Source of the DNA: Nocardia jiangxiensis NBRC 101359
Lineage (GTDB): Bacteria > Actinomycetota > Actinomycetes > Mycobacteriales > Mycobacteriaceae
Direction of reading: 5' to 3'
Assembly: GCF_000308615.1 (NCBI RefSeq)
Contig: NZ_BAGB01000172.1
Span: 124,001-188,000 of the forward strand
DNA length: 64,000 nt
Part shown: positions 1 through 9,270 of the stretch, one piece after another
How the letters are laid out: every line of letters starts with the position of its first letter
Numbering within the stretch: position 1 is the stretch's first letter
Position numbers and translations under genes: made by a program
Notes under the pieces: model-generated
Database searches by the model: none
What the model was told of the DNA's origin: nothing
Seen by the model: the letters and a program-made list of their open reading frames with translations, nothing else

Positions 1-1
1 C

Positions 2-2356
2 ATGGCCGAGGCGCTCTCCGGACCCCTGCCGACCACGGTGGGCATGCTCCCGCTCGAACTCACCAGTTTCGTGGGACGACGCCGCGAACTGGCCGAGCTC
101 AAGGAGCTGCTGTCCTCGTCGAGACTGGTGACCTTGACCGGGTTCGGCGGGGTCGGGAAGACGCGTCTGGCCTTGCGTGCGGCCGCGGAAATGCAAAAGC
201 GGTTCAGTGGCGGGGTGCGACTGGTCGAGCTGGGCGAGTTGTGGGATCAGGCCGTGGTCGTCGATGTGGTGGCCACCGCCCTGGGCGTGCGCAATCGACT
301 CGTGCCATTGACCGAGGGCGCCGAGACGTCGGTGGAGCAGGTGGCGACGAGCCTGGCCAACCGGCATCTGCTGCTCGTGCTGGACAACTGTGAGCATGTG
401 GTCGACGCGGTCGCCGCACTCGTCGAGACATTGCTGCACCACTGCGTGAAGCTGCAGGTCCTGACCACCAGCCGCGAGCCGCTGGGCATCGGCGGCGAGG
501 TGGTGCTGCAGGTCCCGCCGCTGACCGTCGCCGACGCGGAACCGCGATCCGGGCGGCACGACGAGCCGCTCGACGACGCCGTCTCCTTGTTCGCGCAGCG
601 GGCCGCGGCGATCGTGCCGGGATTCGCGATCACCGAGTCGAACCGGGAAACGATCGAACAGATCTGCCGACGACTCGACGGGCTGCCGCTGCCGATCGAA
701 TTGGCCGCCGCGCGCTTACGCGTCATGTCCGCCGAGCAGATTCTCAAACGGCTCACCGACCGGTACCAACTGCTCACCCTCGGCCCGCGCGGCGTGCCTC
801 CGCGGCAACAGACCCTGCGCCTGTCCGTCGACTGGAGTTACGAACTGTGCGAGCCGCGCGAACAGCAGCTGTGGGCTCGGTTGTCGGTCTTCGCTGGAAG
901 TTTCGAACTGGACGCGGCCGAAACCATCTGTGCCGGAGATCTGACGGCCGACGAACTACTGGACACCCTCACCTCCCTGATCGACAAATCCATCCTGCTC
1001 CGGGAGCAGGTGGACTCGGCCGTACGCTTCCGAATGCTGGAAACCCTGCGTGACTACGGCCGGGAGAAGGCCGAACAGGCCGGAGAGTACGCGGCCCTGC
1101 GCGCGAAGCACCGCGACTGGTATCTCGCGATGGCTCTGCGGGCGGACGCCGAGTGGATCGGGCCCGACCAGGTGGAGTGGATCGCGCGGCTCGGGCGGGA
1201 GCAGCCGAACTTCCGGGAGGCGATGACGTCCTGCCTGGCCGTCGCCGGCAGTGCCGACATCTCGGCCTGCCTGCAGATGGCCGCCGCCCTGTACCCCTAC
1301 TGGCTCTCCCACGGACAATTGCGCGAGGGGCGGAGCTGGCTCGACCGCGCGCTGGCCCAGCAACCTCGCTCGGACACCAACGCTCGCGTCAAAGCGCTGG
1401 TCGCCGCGACCTTGCTCGCCGGTACCCAGGGAGACCTGCCCGCGGCGACCGCCCTGCTCACCGAGGGACAGGCCCTGGTCCGGAACATGACCGACCCCGA
1501 CGCCCACGCTCGGATCGGACTCGTCACGGGACTGCTGGGCCTGCTGTCCGGCGACGTCGGTCCGGCCTGCACCCAACTGCAGGAGGCCCTGGCCGTCCTG
1601 GATACGCAGGACGACACCTCCCAGATCCGGATGGGAATCCTGCAAACGCTCGGCTGGGCCTACGAACTGCAGGGACTCACCGAACAGGCGACCGCCTACA
1701 ACGAGCAGGTCCTCGCGATAGCGGAAGCGCACGGGGAGGCGGTACACCGGTCGTACACGGTCTGGGCGATGGGAGTCACCGAGTGGCAGCAGGGTCATCT
1801 CGACCGAGCCGTCGAACTCATCCAACAGGGCCTGCACCTCACCCGGCTGGTGGACGACCCGTTCATGACGGCCGTGGATCTGGAGGCCCTGGCCTGGATC
1901 GCGCGCGAGCAGCAGGATGCCGAACGAGCCGCCACGCTGCTGGGCGCCGCCGCATCGCTGCGCGGTGTCACCGGCGGCACCACGGTGTTGTTCCCCCACT
2001 TGCTCGTTCACCACGAGACCTGTGAGCGCCTCACCCGGGAGATGCTCGGCAAGCGGGCCTTCACCGCGGCGCGGCGCAAGGGCCAGGCCCTGCAGTTCGA
2101 CGAAGCGATCGCGTACGCCCTCGGCGAGACGACGACACCGGCCGCGGATGCCGCACCGACGCTCACCACACGTGAGATGGAGGTCGCCGCCCTGGTAGCC
2201 GAGGGATTGACGGACAAGGCCATCGCCACCCAACTGGTGATTTCACAGCGAACCGCGCAAGGCCACGTCGCGCACATCCTGACCAAACTCGGTTTCACCT
2301 CACGCGCCCGAATCGCGTCCTGGGTCATCGAACAACGGAACTCCGAGCCCGGTTGA
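2..2356 (+). CDS. LuxR-family transcriptional regulator with AfsR/NB-ARC-like ATPase domain
   Basis: A 784-residue regulator. Residues 47-54 form a Walker A loop (GFGGVGKT) and LLLVLDNC around 123-130 is a Walker B segment. A helical, TPR-like middle follows, and residues about 720-775 are a LuxR-type HTH (TTREMEVAALVAEGLTDKAI). The family couples ATP binding to DNA binding; the signal is unknown. The ATG lies at the second base of the window, so an upstream start cannot be excluded, although the N-terminus before LELTSFVGR looks normal for the family. The target is not evident; the next gene is co-oriented behind a hairpin. Confidence 0.88.
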   Translation: MAEALSGPLPTTVGMLPLELTSFVGRRRELAELKELLSSSRLVTLTGFGGVGKTRLALRAAAEMQKRFSGGVRLVELGELWDQAVVVDVVATALGVRNRLVPLTEGAETSVEQVATSLANRHLLLVLDNCEHVVDAVAALVETLLHHCVKLQVLTTSREPLGIGGEVVLQVPPLTVADAEPRSGRHDEPLDDAVSLFAQRAAAIVPGFAITESNRETIEQICRRLDGLPLPIELAAARLRVMSAEQILKRLTDRYQLLTLGPRGVPPRQQTLRLSVDWSYELCEPREQQLWARLSVFAGSFELDAAETICAGDLTADELLDTLTSLIDKSILLREQVDSAVRFRMLETLRDYGREKAEQAGEYAALRAKHRDWYLAMALRADAEWIGPDQVEWIARLGREQPNFREAMTSCLAVAGSADISACLQMAAALYPYWLSHGQLREGRSWLDRALAQQPRSDTNARVKALVAATLLAGTQGDLPAATALLTEGQALVRNMTDPDAHARIGLVTGLLGLLSGDVGPACTQLQEALAVLDTQDDTSQIRMGILQTLGWAYELQGLTEQATAYNEQVLAIAEAHGEAVHRSYTVWAMGVTEWQQGHLDRAVELIQQGLHLTRLVDDPFMTAVDLEALAWIAREQQDAERAATLLGAAASLRGVTGGTTVLFPHLLVHHETCERLTREMLGKRAFTAARRKGQALQFDEAIAYALGETTTPAADAAPTLTTREMEVAALVAEGLTDKAIATQLVISQRTAQGHVAHILTKLGFTSRARIASWVIEQRNSEPG

Positions 2357-2389
2357 CAGCGGCGGGCCGACCTCGACCGGCCACCGCTG
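2357..2389 (+). terminator. Hairpin directly after the LuxR-ATPase gene
   Basis: CAGCGG and CCGCTG pair as the base of a stem with imperfect inner GC pairing, starting at the base after the stop codon. It is followed by TTGTTT. This resembles an intrinsic terminator with a bulged stem. Confidence 0.5.
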
Positions 2390-2436
2390 CTTGTTTCGGC
2401 TCCCCTTCCGTAGCACTGTCCGTACAGTTGTCCGAC

Positions 2437-3252
2437 ATGACCGACAACCTCGTACTCGTCGAGAGACCGCGGCCGCACACGGCGCTCATCACATTGAATC
2501 GGCCGGAGCGAATGAACTCGATGGCTTTCGATCTGATGCTGCCGCTGAAATCGGCGATCGAGGAGATCCGGCACGACAATTCGGTACGAGCGGTGGTGCT
2601 GACCGGCGCCGGGCGAGGATTCTGTTCCGGCGCGGATCAGAAGGCCGCCGGCGCCATCCCGCATCTGGAGGGGCTGACAGCGCCGACCATCGCGTTGCGT
2701 TCGATGGAAATGCTCGACGAGGTCATATCGGCGTTCTGCCGCCTCCATCAGCCCGTCATCGCCGCGGTCAACGGCCCCGCCATCGGCGGCGGCCTGTGCC
2801 TGGCCCTGGCGGCCGACATCCGTATCGCCGGTGACGAAGCGTATTTCCGCGCCGCCGGGATCAACAACGGACTCACCGCCAGCGAACTGGGCCTGTCCTA
2901 CCTGCTCCCCCGATGCATCGGAACATCCAGAGCGTTCGAAATGATGCTCACCGGCTGCGATGTCGACGCGCACCAGGCCGAACGCATCGGCCTCGTCTCG
3001 CACTGCGTCCCCGGTGCCGAGCTCCTCGACTACTGCTACGACATGGCGGACCGGATCGCCGCCTTCTCCCGGCCCGGAATCGAACTGACGAAGCGAACCT
3101 TGTGGAGCGGGCTCGACGCCTCCTCGCTCGAGGGACACATGCAGGCAGAAGGCTTGGGACAGCTGTTCATTCGCCTCCTGACCGACAACTTCGAAGAGGC
3201 CGTCGCCGCGCGCGCGGAAGGGCGCCCGGCGGTGTTCCGCGACAAGAAGTAG
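2437..3252 (+). CDS. Enoyl-CoA hydratase/isomerase family protein, atypical active site
   Basis: A 271-residue crotonase-fold protein. The ATG at 2437 is chosen because the family N-terminus begins there; an in-frame ATG 84 bases upstream would add an unlikely leader. The oxyanion-hole segments CSGADQ (63-68) and AIGGG (115-119) are present. The two glutamates of classical crotonase are not: the GGGCE position reads GGGLC (Cys121) and the PE position reads AG (Gly141). It probably acts on an acyl-CoA, but simple syn-hydration of an enoyl-CoA is doubtful; an isomerase, hydrolase or lyase role is possible. No pathway partner is adjacent. Confidence 0.8.
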   Translation: MTDNLVLVERPRPHTALITLNRPERMNSMAFDLMLPLKSAIEEIRHDNSVRAVVLTGAGRGFCSGADQKAAGAIPHLEGLTAPTIALRSMEMLDEVISAFCRLHQPVIAAVNGPAIGGGLCLALAADIRIAGDEAYFRAAGINNGLTASELGLSYLLPRCIGTSRAFEMMLTGCDVDAHQAERIGLVSHCVPGAELLDYCYDMADRIAAFSRPGIELTKRTLWSGLDASSLEGHMQAEGLGQLFIRLLTDNFEEAVAARAEGRPAVFRDKK

Positions 3253-3385
3253 TTGTAGAATAGTCGTTAACTTAACAGGTACGATCGGTCACCATGAACG
3301 ATCCAACGAACATCCCGTAAGAGAGAACACCCGATAACTTACAGATGACTCCGAGACCGGTGAGTCCGCAGGCAGAGAGCACGAT

Positions 3386-3844
3386 ATGCGCACGACGACC
3401 GACCACCGATTCATCACCGACGTGGCACCCGACCGAATACTGCAAGCGCTCCTGGCGGTCGAGCGAATCCCGGATTGGTCTCCCGCACACCGCGACGTGC
3501 GCGTGGCCACCCGCGACGAACTACATCGCCCTCGCCGCGTGTATGCGACGGTGACGCCGCTGAACAATTCCGACCGACAGGTCCTCGAATACACCTGGGC
3601 CCCGGACCATATCGCATGGGAGGTCGTGGAGAGCGCGGCAGGCGGCGGAGGCAAGGGGTGGTTCGACATCGAGGAGATCGACGAGGGCACGGAGGTCCGA
3701 TACCACTCGGAGGTCTACCTCCCCATCCCGGTGCCCGGCCTGCTACTCAAACGCACCGTCTCACGAGTCAACCACCGAGCGATGCAGAACCTCATCGAAT
3801 ACCTCGGGGAATTCCGCTCCGAACAACAGCCCGACCCGACCTGA
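3386..3844 (+). CDS. SRPBCC (START/polyketide cyclase-like) family protein
   Basis: A 152-residue protein with the usual SRPBCC pattern: an N-terminal strand and helix (VAPDRILQALLAVERIPDW), a central LEYTWAP...WEV strand pair, and a long C-terminal helix ending LIEYLGEF. The fold binds hydrophobic ligands or acts as a cyclase/dehydrase; no catalytic signature is visible. The 133-base gap upstream is unusually AT-rich (GTTAACTTAAC near 3265) and probably carries its promoter. An AGAGAG sequence precedes the ATG. Confidence 0.7.
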   Translation: MRTTTDHRFITDVAPDRILQALLAVERIPDWSPAHRDVRVATRDELHRPRRVYATVTPLNNSDRQVLEYTWAPDHIAWEVVESAAGGGGKGWFDIEEIDEGTEVRYHSEVYLPIPVPGLLLKRTVSRVNHRAMQNLIEYLGEFRSEQQPDPT

Positions 3845-3848
3845 GTGG

Positions 3849-3870
3849 GCTGGTCCCGGCATCGACCAGC
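3849..3870. terminator. Weak hairpin between convergent genes
   Basis: GCTGGTC pairs with GACCAGC across an 8-base loop, between the stops of the SRPBCC gene and the converging ABC transporter operon. The stem is only 7 bp and has no T-tract. Confidence 0.3.
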
Positions 3871-3904
3871 GCTCTCACCACGGCCCCGGCGTCGACCGAG
3901 CCTG

Positions 3905-5623
3905 TCAGGCGCCTGCCGATACCAGCTGAATGGGGGAACGGGTGTGTGCCGGATCGGGTATCGGCACCGCGTCGAGCAGCCGGCGGGTGTACTCCGTGCC
4001 GGGATGCGCGAATACCGCTGCCGCCGGACCGGTTTCGATCATCTCGCCGCCGCGCAGCACGACGACGCGGTCGGCGACCTGATGGACCACCGCCAGATCG
4101 TGGCTGATGAACAGGCAGGCGAAGCCGTACTCCTCACGCAGATCGGTGAACAGATTCAGGATCTCGGCCTGCACCGAGACATCCAGGGCGCTGGTGGGTT
4201 CGTCGGCCACCAGCAGGCGCGGTGCGAGCACGAGAGCGCGGGCCAGGGCGACGCGCTGCCGCTGTCCGCCCGACAACTCGGCGGGGCGACGCGTGGCGTA
4301 ATCCCTTGGTAGACCAACTGATTCGAGCAGTTGCCCCACTCGGGCACGCATCAGCGAGCCGGTGGCGACGCGGTGCACCAGCAGTGGTTCGCCGACGGAC
4401 TGTTCGATCGTGCGGCGCGGATCGAGGGATGCGGTGACATCCTGATGCACCAGGGCCACGTTCTTGCGGACCGCGCGCAACTCCCGGGCGTTCAGGCCCC
4501 GCAACGAGGTGCCATGCAACTCGACACTTCCCGCGGACACCGGCACCAGGCCGAGCGCTGCCCGGCCGAGAGTGCTCTTGCCGGAGCCGGATTCGCCGAC
4601 CACACCGATCACTTCCCGGGGCGCGACCGCCAGTGACACCTCGTGCAGGGCGCGAAAGCGCTTGCCGCGCGCGCGATAGACGACCGTGAGACCGCCCACC
4701 CGCAGAACCGGGTCCGATTGTCTCGGCACATCCGGCCCGGAGTCCACGGTCGAATTCGAACGCGGATCATCCACCGAGACAGTGGGATCCGGATCCCCCG
4801 ACGGCTCGGGCAACCGTGGCACGGCCGCCAACAGCGTCCGCGTGTAGCTCTCTCCTGGCGTGTGGAACAGCTCGCGCACCGGCTGCTGTTCGACGACGCG
4901 ACCCGCGCACATCACCACGACCCGGTCGGCCAACTCGGCGACCACCCCCAGATTGTGACTGATGAACAGAATCGCAGTTCCCCTGCGCTGCTGCAGGTTT
5001 CGCAGCAGATCCAGGATCTCGGCCTGCACCGTGACGTCGAGGGCGGTGGTCGGCTCGTCGGCGATCAGCAGATCGGGGTCACCCGAGAGCGCCAGTGCGA
5101 TGACCACACGCTGCTTCTGGCCGCCGGACAGCTGATGCGGATACCAGTCCAGGCGGTGCCGCGGCTGGGGAATATCGACCAGCTCGAGCAGTTCCACGGC
5201 ACGGTCACGGGCATCGGCATGCGAGATCGGACCATGTGCCCGCAATGCCCGCACGAGCTGAGTGCCGATCTTCTGCACCGGATTCAGCGCGGTCTGCGGA
5301 TCCTGGAACACCACGGCCGCACCGGTACCGCGCAGCGCGCGGAGCCGAGCTTCCTCGGCCCCGACGACTTCGACGCCACCGAGCAGGACCGAACCGGATG
5401 CCCGCGCACCCTCGGGCAGCAGTCCCAGAACGGCCCGAGCGGTCAGCGATTTGCCGGAGCCGGATTCACCGACCAGGGCGACGATCTCACCGCGCCGGAT
5501 ATCGAAGCTGACCTCGTCGACCACCGTGCGGCACCCGAAAGTCACCGAGAGCGAATGGATATCGAGAACAGTCGAGGCGGGCTCGGGCCCCCGGGCGGAC
5601 GATGGCGCAGCGGCGGAACTCAT
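3905..5623 (-). CDS. Peptide/nickel-type ABC transporter, fused double ATP-binding protein (DppDF-like)
   Basis: A 572-residue cytoplasmic ATPase with two complete nucleotide-binding domains. Walker A loops GESGSGKS lie at 53-60 and 343-350, each followed by LSGGQ signatures and DEPTTALDV/DEPTSALDV Walker B segments. It corresponds to fused DppD and DppF. The start at 5623 is set by a 4-base ATGA overlap with the permease upstream. It is last in a four-gene operon (binding protein, two permeases, ATPase) that should energise import of an oligopeptide-like or other small solute. Confidence 0.93.
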   Translation of the reverse strand: MSSAAAPSSARGPEPASTVLDIHSLSVTFGCRTVVDEVSFDIRRGEIVALVGESGSGKSLTARAVLGLLPEGARASGSVLLGGVEVVGAEEARLRALRGTGAAVVFQDPQTALNPVQKIGTQLVRALRAHGPISHADARDRAVELLELVDIPQPRHRLDWYPHQLSGGQKQRVVIALALSGDPDLLIADEPTTALDVTVQAEILDLLRNLQQRRGTAILFISHNLGVVAELADRVVVMCAGRVVEQQPVRELFHTPGESYTRTLLAAVPRLPEPSGDPDPTVSVDDPRSNSTVDSGPDVPRQSDPVLRVGGLTVVYRARGKRFRALHEVSLAVAPREVIGVVGESGSGKSTLGRAALGLVPVSAGSVELHGTSLRGLNARELRAVRKNVALVHQDVTASLDPRRTIEQSVGEPLLVHRVATGSLMRARVGQLLESVGLPRDYATRRPAELSGGQRQRVALARALVLAPRLLVADEPTSALDVSVQAEILNLFTDLREEYGFACLFISHDLAVVHQVADRVVVLRGGEMIETGPAAAVFAHPGTEYTRRLLDAVPIPDPAHTRSPIQLVSAGA

Positions 5624-6513
5624 CCGATTCTCCTCGCTCGGCCCAGCGCCTGGGCGATCAGCAGGAATCCGAGGGTCAATCCGCCGACGACGACCAGCGG
5701 CCCGACAGCCAGGGCCCAGTTGGCGTCCATATTCGACATGGATTCCGAGAGGATGGATCCCAGCGACGGATCGGGCGGGCGCACGCCGATGCCGATGAAG
5801 CTCATGGCGCCTTCGATGAACACCGCCAGCGACATCGACAGGGCCAGCTGCACGGCGAGCGGTTCGATCACGTTGGGCAGCACGTGCTTTCGCAACGTCC
5901 ACCAGGTCCCCGCCCCGATCACCGCGGCCGCCTCCACGTACGGTTGCTCACGCACCTGTAGGACCGCGGTACGGATCTGGCGGCCGAACACCGGCACCTC
6001 CGCCGCCACGACGACGATGAAGACCGCATGGACACCCGGGCCGGTGATCGCGGTCAGCGCGATACCGAAGATCAGGGCCGGGAAGGCGAGAATCAGATCG
6101 AACACCCGCTGTGCCAGCACATCCGCGACCGCGTTCGTACTCGCGAGCAACCCGGCCAGCGACCCGATCAGCGCCGCGAGCGGCACCGCGCCGAAGACGA
6201 TGAACGCGTCGATGCGGATGCCGTGGAGCACACGCGAGAACACGTCCCGGTTCAGATCGTCGGTGCCGAACCAGTGCCCGGCACCGGGACCCACCAGATT
6301 CGCGCCCGGAATCTGTTCCAGCGGACCGTATTTCGTCAACCACCCGGCCAGTCCGCCCGCGACCACTATGACGACGACGAGCAGCAGCCCGGCAAGTCCC
6401 TGCCCGCTGCGGAACGCACGCGTGACCGTGGAACGTTGTCCTGCTTCGGCTTCGGGCGCGTCCTGATCGGCGGCACGGGCCTGCTGCTCGGCCGCAACGG
6501 CGAGGTCGGTCAT
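5620..6513 (-). CDS. ABC transporter permease, DppC/OppC type
   Basis: A 297-residue membrane protein with an N-terminal transmembrane helix (LAGLLLVVVIVVAGGLAGWL), the DppC-like HWFGTDDLNRDVFSR segment, and a BPD permease core with an EAAAVIGAGTWW...HVLPN ATPase-coupling loop. The ATG at 6513 shares one base with the stop of the preceding permease. It pairs with that permease to form the membrane channel of the importer. Confidence 0.93.
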   Translation of the reverse strand: MTDLAVAAEQQARAADQDAPEAEAGQRSTVTRAFRSGQGLAGLLLVVVIVVAGGLAGWLTKYGPLEQIPGANLVGPGAGHWFGTDDLNRDVFSRVLHGIRIDAFIVFGAVPLAALIGSLAGLLASTNAVADVLAQRVFDLILAFPALIFGIALTAITGPGVHAVFIVVVAAEVPVFGRQIRTAVLQVREQPYVEAAAVIGAGTWWTLRKHVLPNVIEPLAVQLALSMSLAVFIEGAMSFIGIGVRPPDPSLGSILSESMSNMDANWALAVGPLVVVGGLTLGFLLIAQALGRARRIG

Positions 6514-7469
6514 CAGCGTCCTCCGATCCGGAGACGTGGATCCAGCCACGCGTGTCCGACATCGGTGAGCAGTTGGATCGCCACGAACGCCGCCACCGAC
6601 AGCAGCAGCACCACCTGCACGACCGGATAGTCCCGGCGACTGATGCCCTGCTCGATCAGCTGTCCCAGGCCGGGCCAGGCGAAGATGGCCTCCACCAGTA
6701 CCGCACCGCCGAGCAGCTGCCCGGTCTGAATCCCGAGTGCGGTCAGCACCGAGGGCAGCGCGTTGCGCAGTGCACCACGAATCACGATCTGCCGGTGCGA
6801 TATTCCCAGGGCGGTCATCGTGAGGATGTAGGGCTTGCCCAGTTCGGTGCGCAGGGCCTCGGTCAGGAACCGCGTGAGCGCCGCCGAGACGGGCAGTGCC
6901 AGACACACCGCGGGAAGTATCAGGTATTGCACCGCGATATCGGGCCGGGCGATGAACCCGGCGGGCGGCACACCACCGGCGGGCAGGATCGGCCACGCAA
7001 TGGCGAACACCAGCACCAGCAGTACCCCCGTCACGAAGGTCGGCACTGCCACCGCCACCGTATTCGTTGCCGCCACAACAACATTCAGCCATCTGTTCCG
7101 CAACGTCACCGAGGCGACGCCGACGACCAGGCTCACCACCACCGCCAGCGACAATGCCGCCACGGTCAACACCGCGGTATTGGCCAGACCGTCGCCGACG
7201 AGTTCGGTGATCTGCCCGCCGATGATGTAGGAACGGCCCAGATGGAAGGTGAACAGACCACCGAGCCAGCTCACATACTGCGCGGGAATCGAACGGTCCA
7301 GACCCAGCTGATGACGGATGGCGGCGACGGTATCGGGCGTCGCGTCCGCACCGGCCAGGGTGGTCGCCGGATCCCCGGGAACCAGCCGTAGCAGCAGAAA
7401 AATCAGTATCGATGCGGCGAACAGGATCAGCACAGCGGAAGGCAAGCGGCGCAACAGGTATCGGATCAT
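6513..7469 (-). CDS. ABC transporter permease, DppB/OppB type
   Basis: A 318-residue membrane protein starting MIRYLLRRLPSAVLILFAAS, the standard DppB beginning, with LVPGDPA after the first helix, several further helices, and the coupling segment MTALGISHRQIVIRGALRNA. The start at 7469 overlaps the stop of the binding-protein gene by 4 bases. It forms the translocation pore with the DppC-type permease. Confidence 0.93.
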   Translation of the reverse strand: MIRYLLRRLPSAVLILFAASILIFLLLRLVPGDPATTLAGADATPDTVAAIRHQLGLDRSIPAQYVSWLGGLFTFHLGRSYIIGGQITELVGDGLANTAVLTVAALSLAVVVSLVVGVASVTLRNRWLNVVVAATNTVAVAVPTFVTGVLLVLVFAIAWPILPAGGVPPAGFIARPDIAVQYLILPAVCLALPVSAALTRFLTEALRTELGKPYILTMTALGISHRQIVIRGALRNALPSVLTALGIQTGQLLGGAVLVEAIFAWPGLGQLIEQGISRRDYPVVQVVLLLSVAAFVAIQLLTDVGHAWLDPRLRIGGR

Positions 7470-9052
7470 GCCAGGAATGCCTCGCTGAGTAGGGTTTCGC
7501 GGCTCTTGGTCCAGGCGTAGCCGTGCACTCGCTTGGTGGCCGCGTACTGCTGTATGTGAGCACCGATTTCGATGAGGAACAGCCCGTCGAGCAACTGGTC
7601 GCTGAGCTCGAGATAGGCACGCTGCGCGTCGGGGCCGATGCCCTGCTTCACCTGCCACGCCGCATCAGCGGCGGCGACATACCCACCGGATTCGAAGTGC
7701 GAGGCATTCTTTCGCGCATTGAACGGATACGCGCTCACGGTGAGCGTGGACGGCACGAATTGCGCCCACGAATGGTCGAGGATCCACAGACCCGGATATC
7801 GGCCGCCGATCAGTTTCTTCACCGCGGTGGCGGGATCGTTCGGATCGAGGATCACCTCGATGCCCGCCTCGGCGAGGTTGGCCTGCACGATCTGGGCGAC
7901 AGCCTGGTAGGAGGGGATGTCGGTGCCATAGGACAACGTCAGCTTCGGCGGTTTCCCGGTCTGCGCCACCAACTCTCGCGCCTTGCCGAGATCACGTGCG
8001 TAGCGGGTGTTGCGGACGCTGTCATAGGCCGGAGAGTTCCTGGGCCACGGCAGATTCAGCGGGTAGCCGGTACCGCGGTACACCTCGGTGATGATGCGAT
8101 CCCGGTCTATCGCATGGGCGATCGCCTGACGCAGCCGCACATCGGCGAGTTCGGGGTTCGTCACGTTCACGCCGACGTAGATCTGCAGTTCCGCCCCGTC
8201 GAAATCAACGGTCTTGAATGCCGATGAGCGGGCGAGACTTTCGTTGTCGCGATAGGTCAGGCTCGTGGCGACCTCGATCCGCCCGGAGCGCAGCGCGTTC
8301 AGCTGGGCCTGACTGTCGGGAATGATCGACAGCTCGACCCGGTCCAGGTACGGGCGGTCCGGGATTCGATAGTGCCGATTGCGTTCGAACACGATGCGAA
8401 TGTTGGGGTCTCGCTGCGTCAGTCGGAACGGGCCGGTGCCGACGAAGGTGTTCTCGGTCGTCACGGCGCCGAGCGTCTCGCTGTCCAGGATCGGCACGGT
8501 GTCGAGCAGATCGAAGATATTGCCCAGCGGGTGTGCGAAGTGCAACACGATCTGATGCGGTGTGCTGGTGTCGAATCCGGTCACCGCCGCGGCCGTGCTC
8601 TTCATCTGCGCGGACCACTTCGGGTCGGCGTAGGTGCGCAGCGAGAACTCCACATCCGCGGCGGTGAACGCGCGGCCGGTGTGGAAGACGACATCGTCGC
8701 GCAACTGCAGCGTGATCGACAAACCGTCGTCGGCGAGCGTCCACGACTTCGCAAGCAGCGGTGCGGGTTCCAGGCTGTCGTGCGGATATCGCACCAGCGT
8801 CTCGTACACCAGCCCGATGACGAATGGCACGGCGCCGGTATTGGTGAGCAGCCCCGCGGGCGACAGGTCGACCGGAGCGCCGATCTTCAGCGTGCCGCCA
8901 CGCACTGGTTTCGCATTCTCGTCCGCGGCTGCCCGCTGCTCCCCGACCGCCGAGGTGCACGCCGCGAGCGTGCCGGCGCCGAGAATCGCCAGCGCGGTAA
9001 CGCTCGCGGCGCGCAGGAGATGCCGACGATCGAAGCCGGGAGGTGAAGTCAT
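7466..9052 (-). CDS. ABC transporter substrate-binding lipoprotein, SBP family 5, with Tat-like signal
   Basis: A 528-residue extracytoplasmic binding protein. The N-terminus has a twin-arginine-like RRHLLRAAS, a hydrophobic stretch and a lipobox LAAC, so it is probably exported folded and lipid-anchored. The body is a family 5 (DppA/OppA) solute-binding domain, with the typical LAKSWTLADDGLSITLQLRD region. It is first in the importer operon. The divergent sulfatase suggests that the cargo could be a sulfated or sulfur-containing compound, which is inference from neighbourhood only. Confidence 0.9.
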   Translation of the reverse strand: MTSPPGFDRRHLLRAASVTALAILGAGTLAACTSAVGEQRAAADENAKPVRGGTLKIGAPVDLSPAGLLTNTGAVPFVIGLVYETLVRYPHDSLEPAPLLAKSWTLADDGLSITLQLRDDVVFHTGRAFTAADVEFSLRTYADPKWSAQMKSTAAAVTGFDTSTPHQIVLHFAHPLGNIFDLLDTVPILDSETLGAVTTENTFVGTGPFRLTQRDPNIRIVFERNRHYRIPDRPYLDRVELSIIPDSQAQLNALRSGRIEVATSLTYRDNESLARSSAFKTVDFDGAELQIYVGVNVTNPELADVRLRQAIAHAIDRDRIITEVYRGTGYPLNLPWPRNSPAYDSVRNTRYARDLGKARELVAQTGKPPKLTLSYGTDIPSYQAVAQIVQANLAEAGIEVILDPNDPATAVKKLIGGRYPGLWILDHSWAQFVPSTLTVSAYPFNARKNASHFESGGYVAAADAAWQVKQGIGPDAQRAYLELSDQLLDGLFLIEIGAHIQQYAATKRVHGYAWTKSRETLLSEAFLA

Positions 9053-9133
9053 CGAACAGTCCTTGTGACAACGAACCGCTCGGAGCGGAACAATCGGATG
9101 CGGGCGCAGAAATAGCGTCAGCGACAGCGCATA

Positions 9134-9150
9134 CCTGCCCGGCAGGGCAG
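9134..9150. promoter_or_regulatory. Inverted repeat in the transporter/sulfatase divergent promoter
   Basis: CCTGCC-C-GGCAGG overlaps CTGCCC-GGCA-GGGCAG in the 218-base region between the two divergent starts. The position suits an operator serving both genes. No known regulator site is recognised. Confidence 0.3.
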
Positions 9151-9270
9151 ACGGAAGCCACCGGTGATCATGCCGTCGACGTTATCCACGGCGGCGTTCC
9201 ACGACATCTGTTGCGCGCACCGTGCGTGAAACCCTGGCGATCGGGGCGCGCCGCCGGATTGGGTGGGCGC

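Noticed and set aside
956..2233. A 425-codon minus-strand frame opposite the LuxR-ATPase
   Set aside because: Antisense shadow of a well-conserved ATPase/HTH gene; composition is Gly/Arg/Leu-rich without motifs.
4643..6466. A 607-codon open frame on the plus strand
   Set aside because: It lies opposite the ABC ATPase and permease genes, has arginine/serine/proline-rich shadow composition and no family motif; the minus-strand frames are clear transporter genes with overlapping starts and stops.
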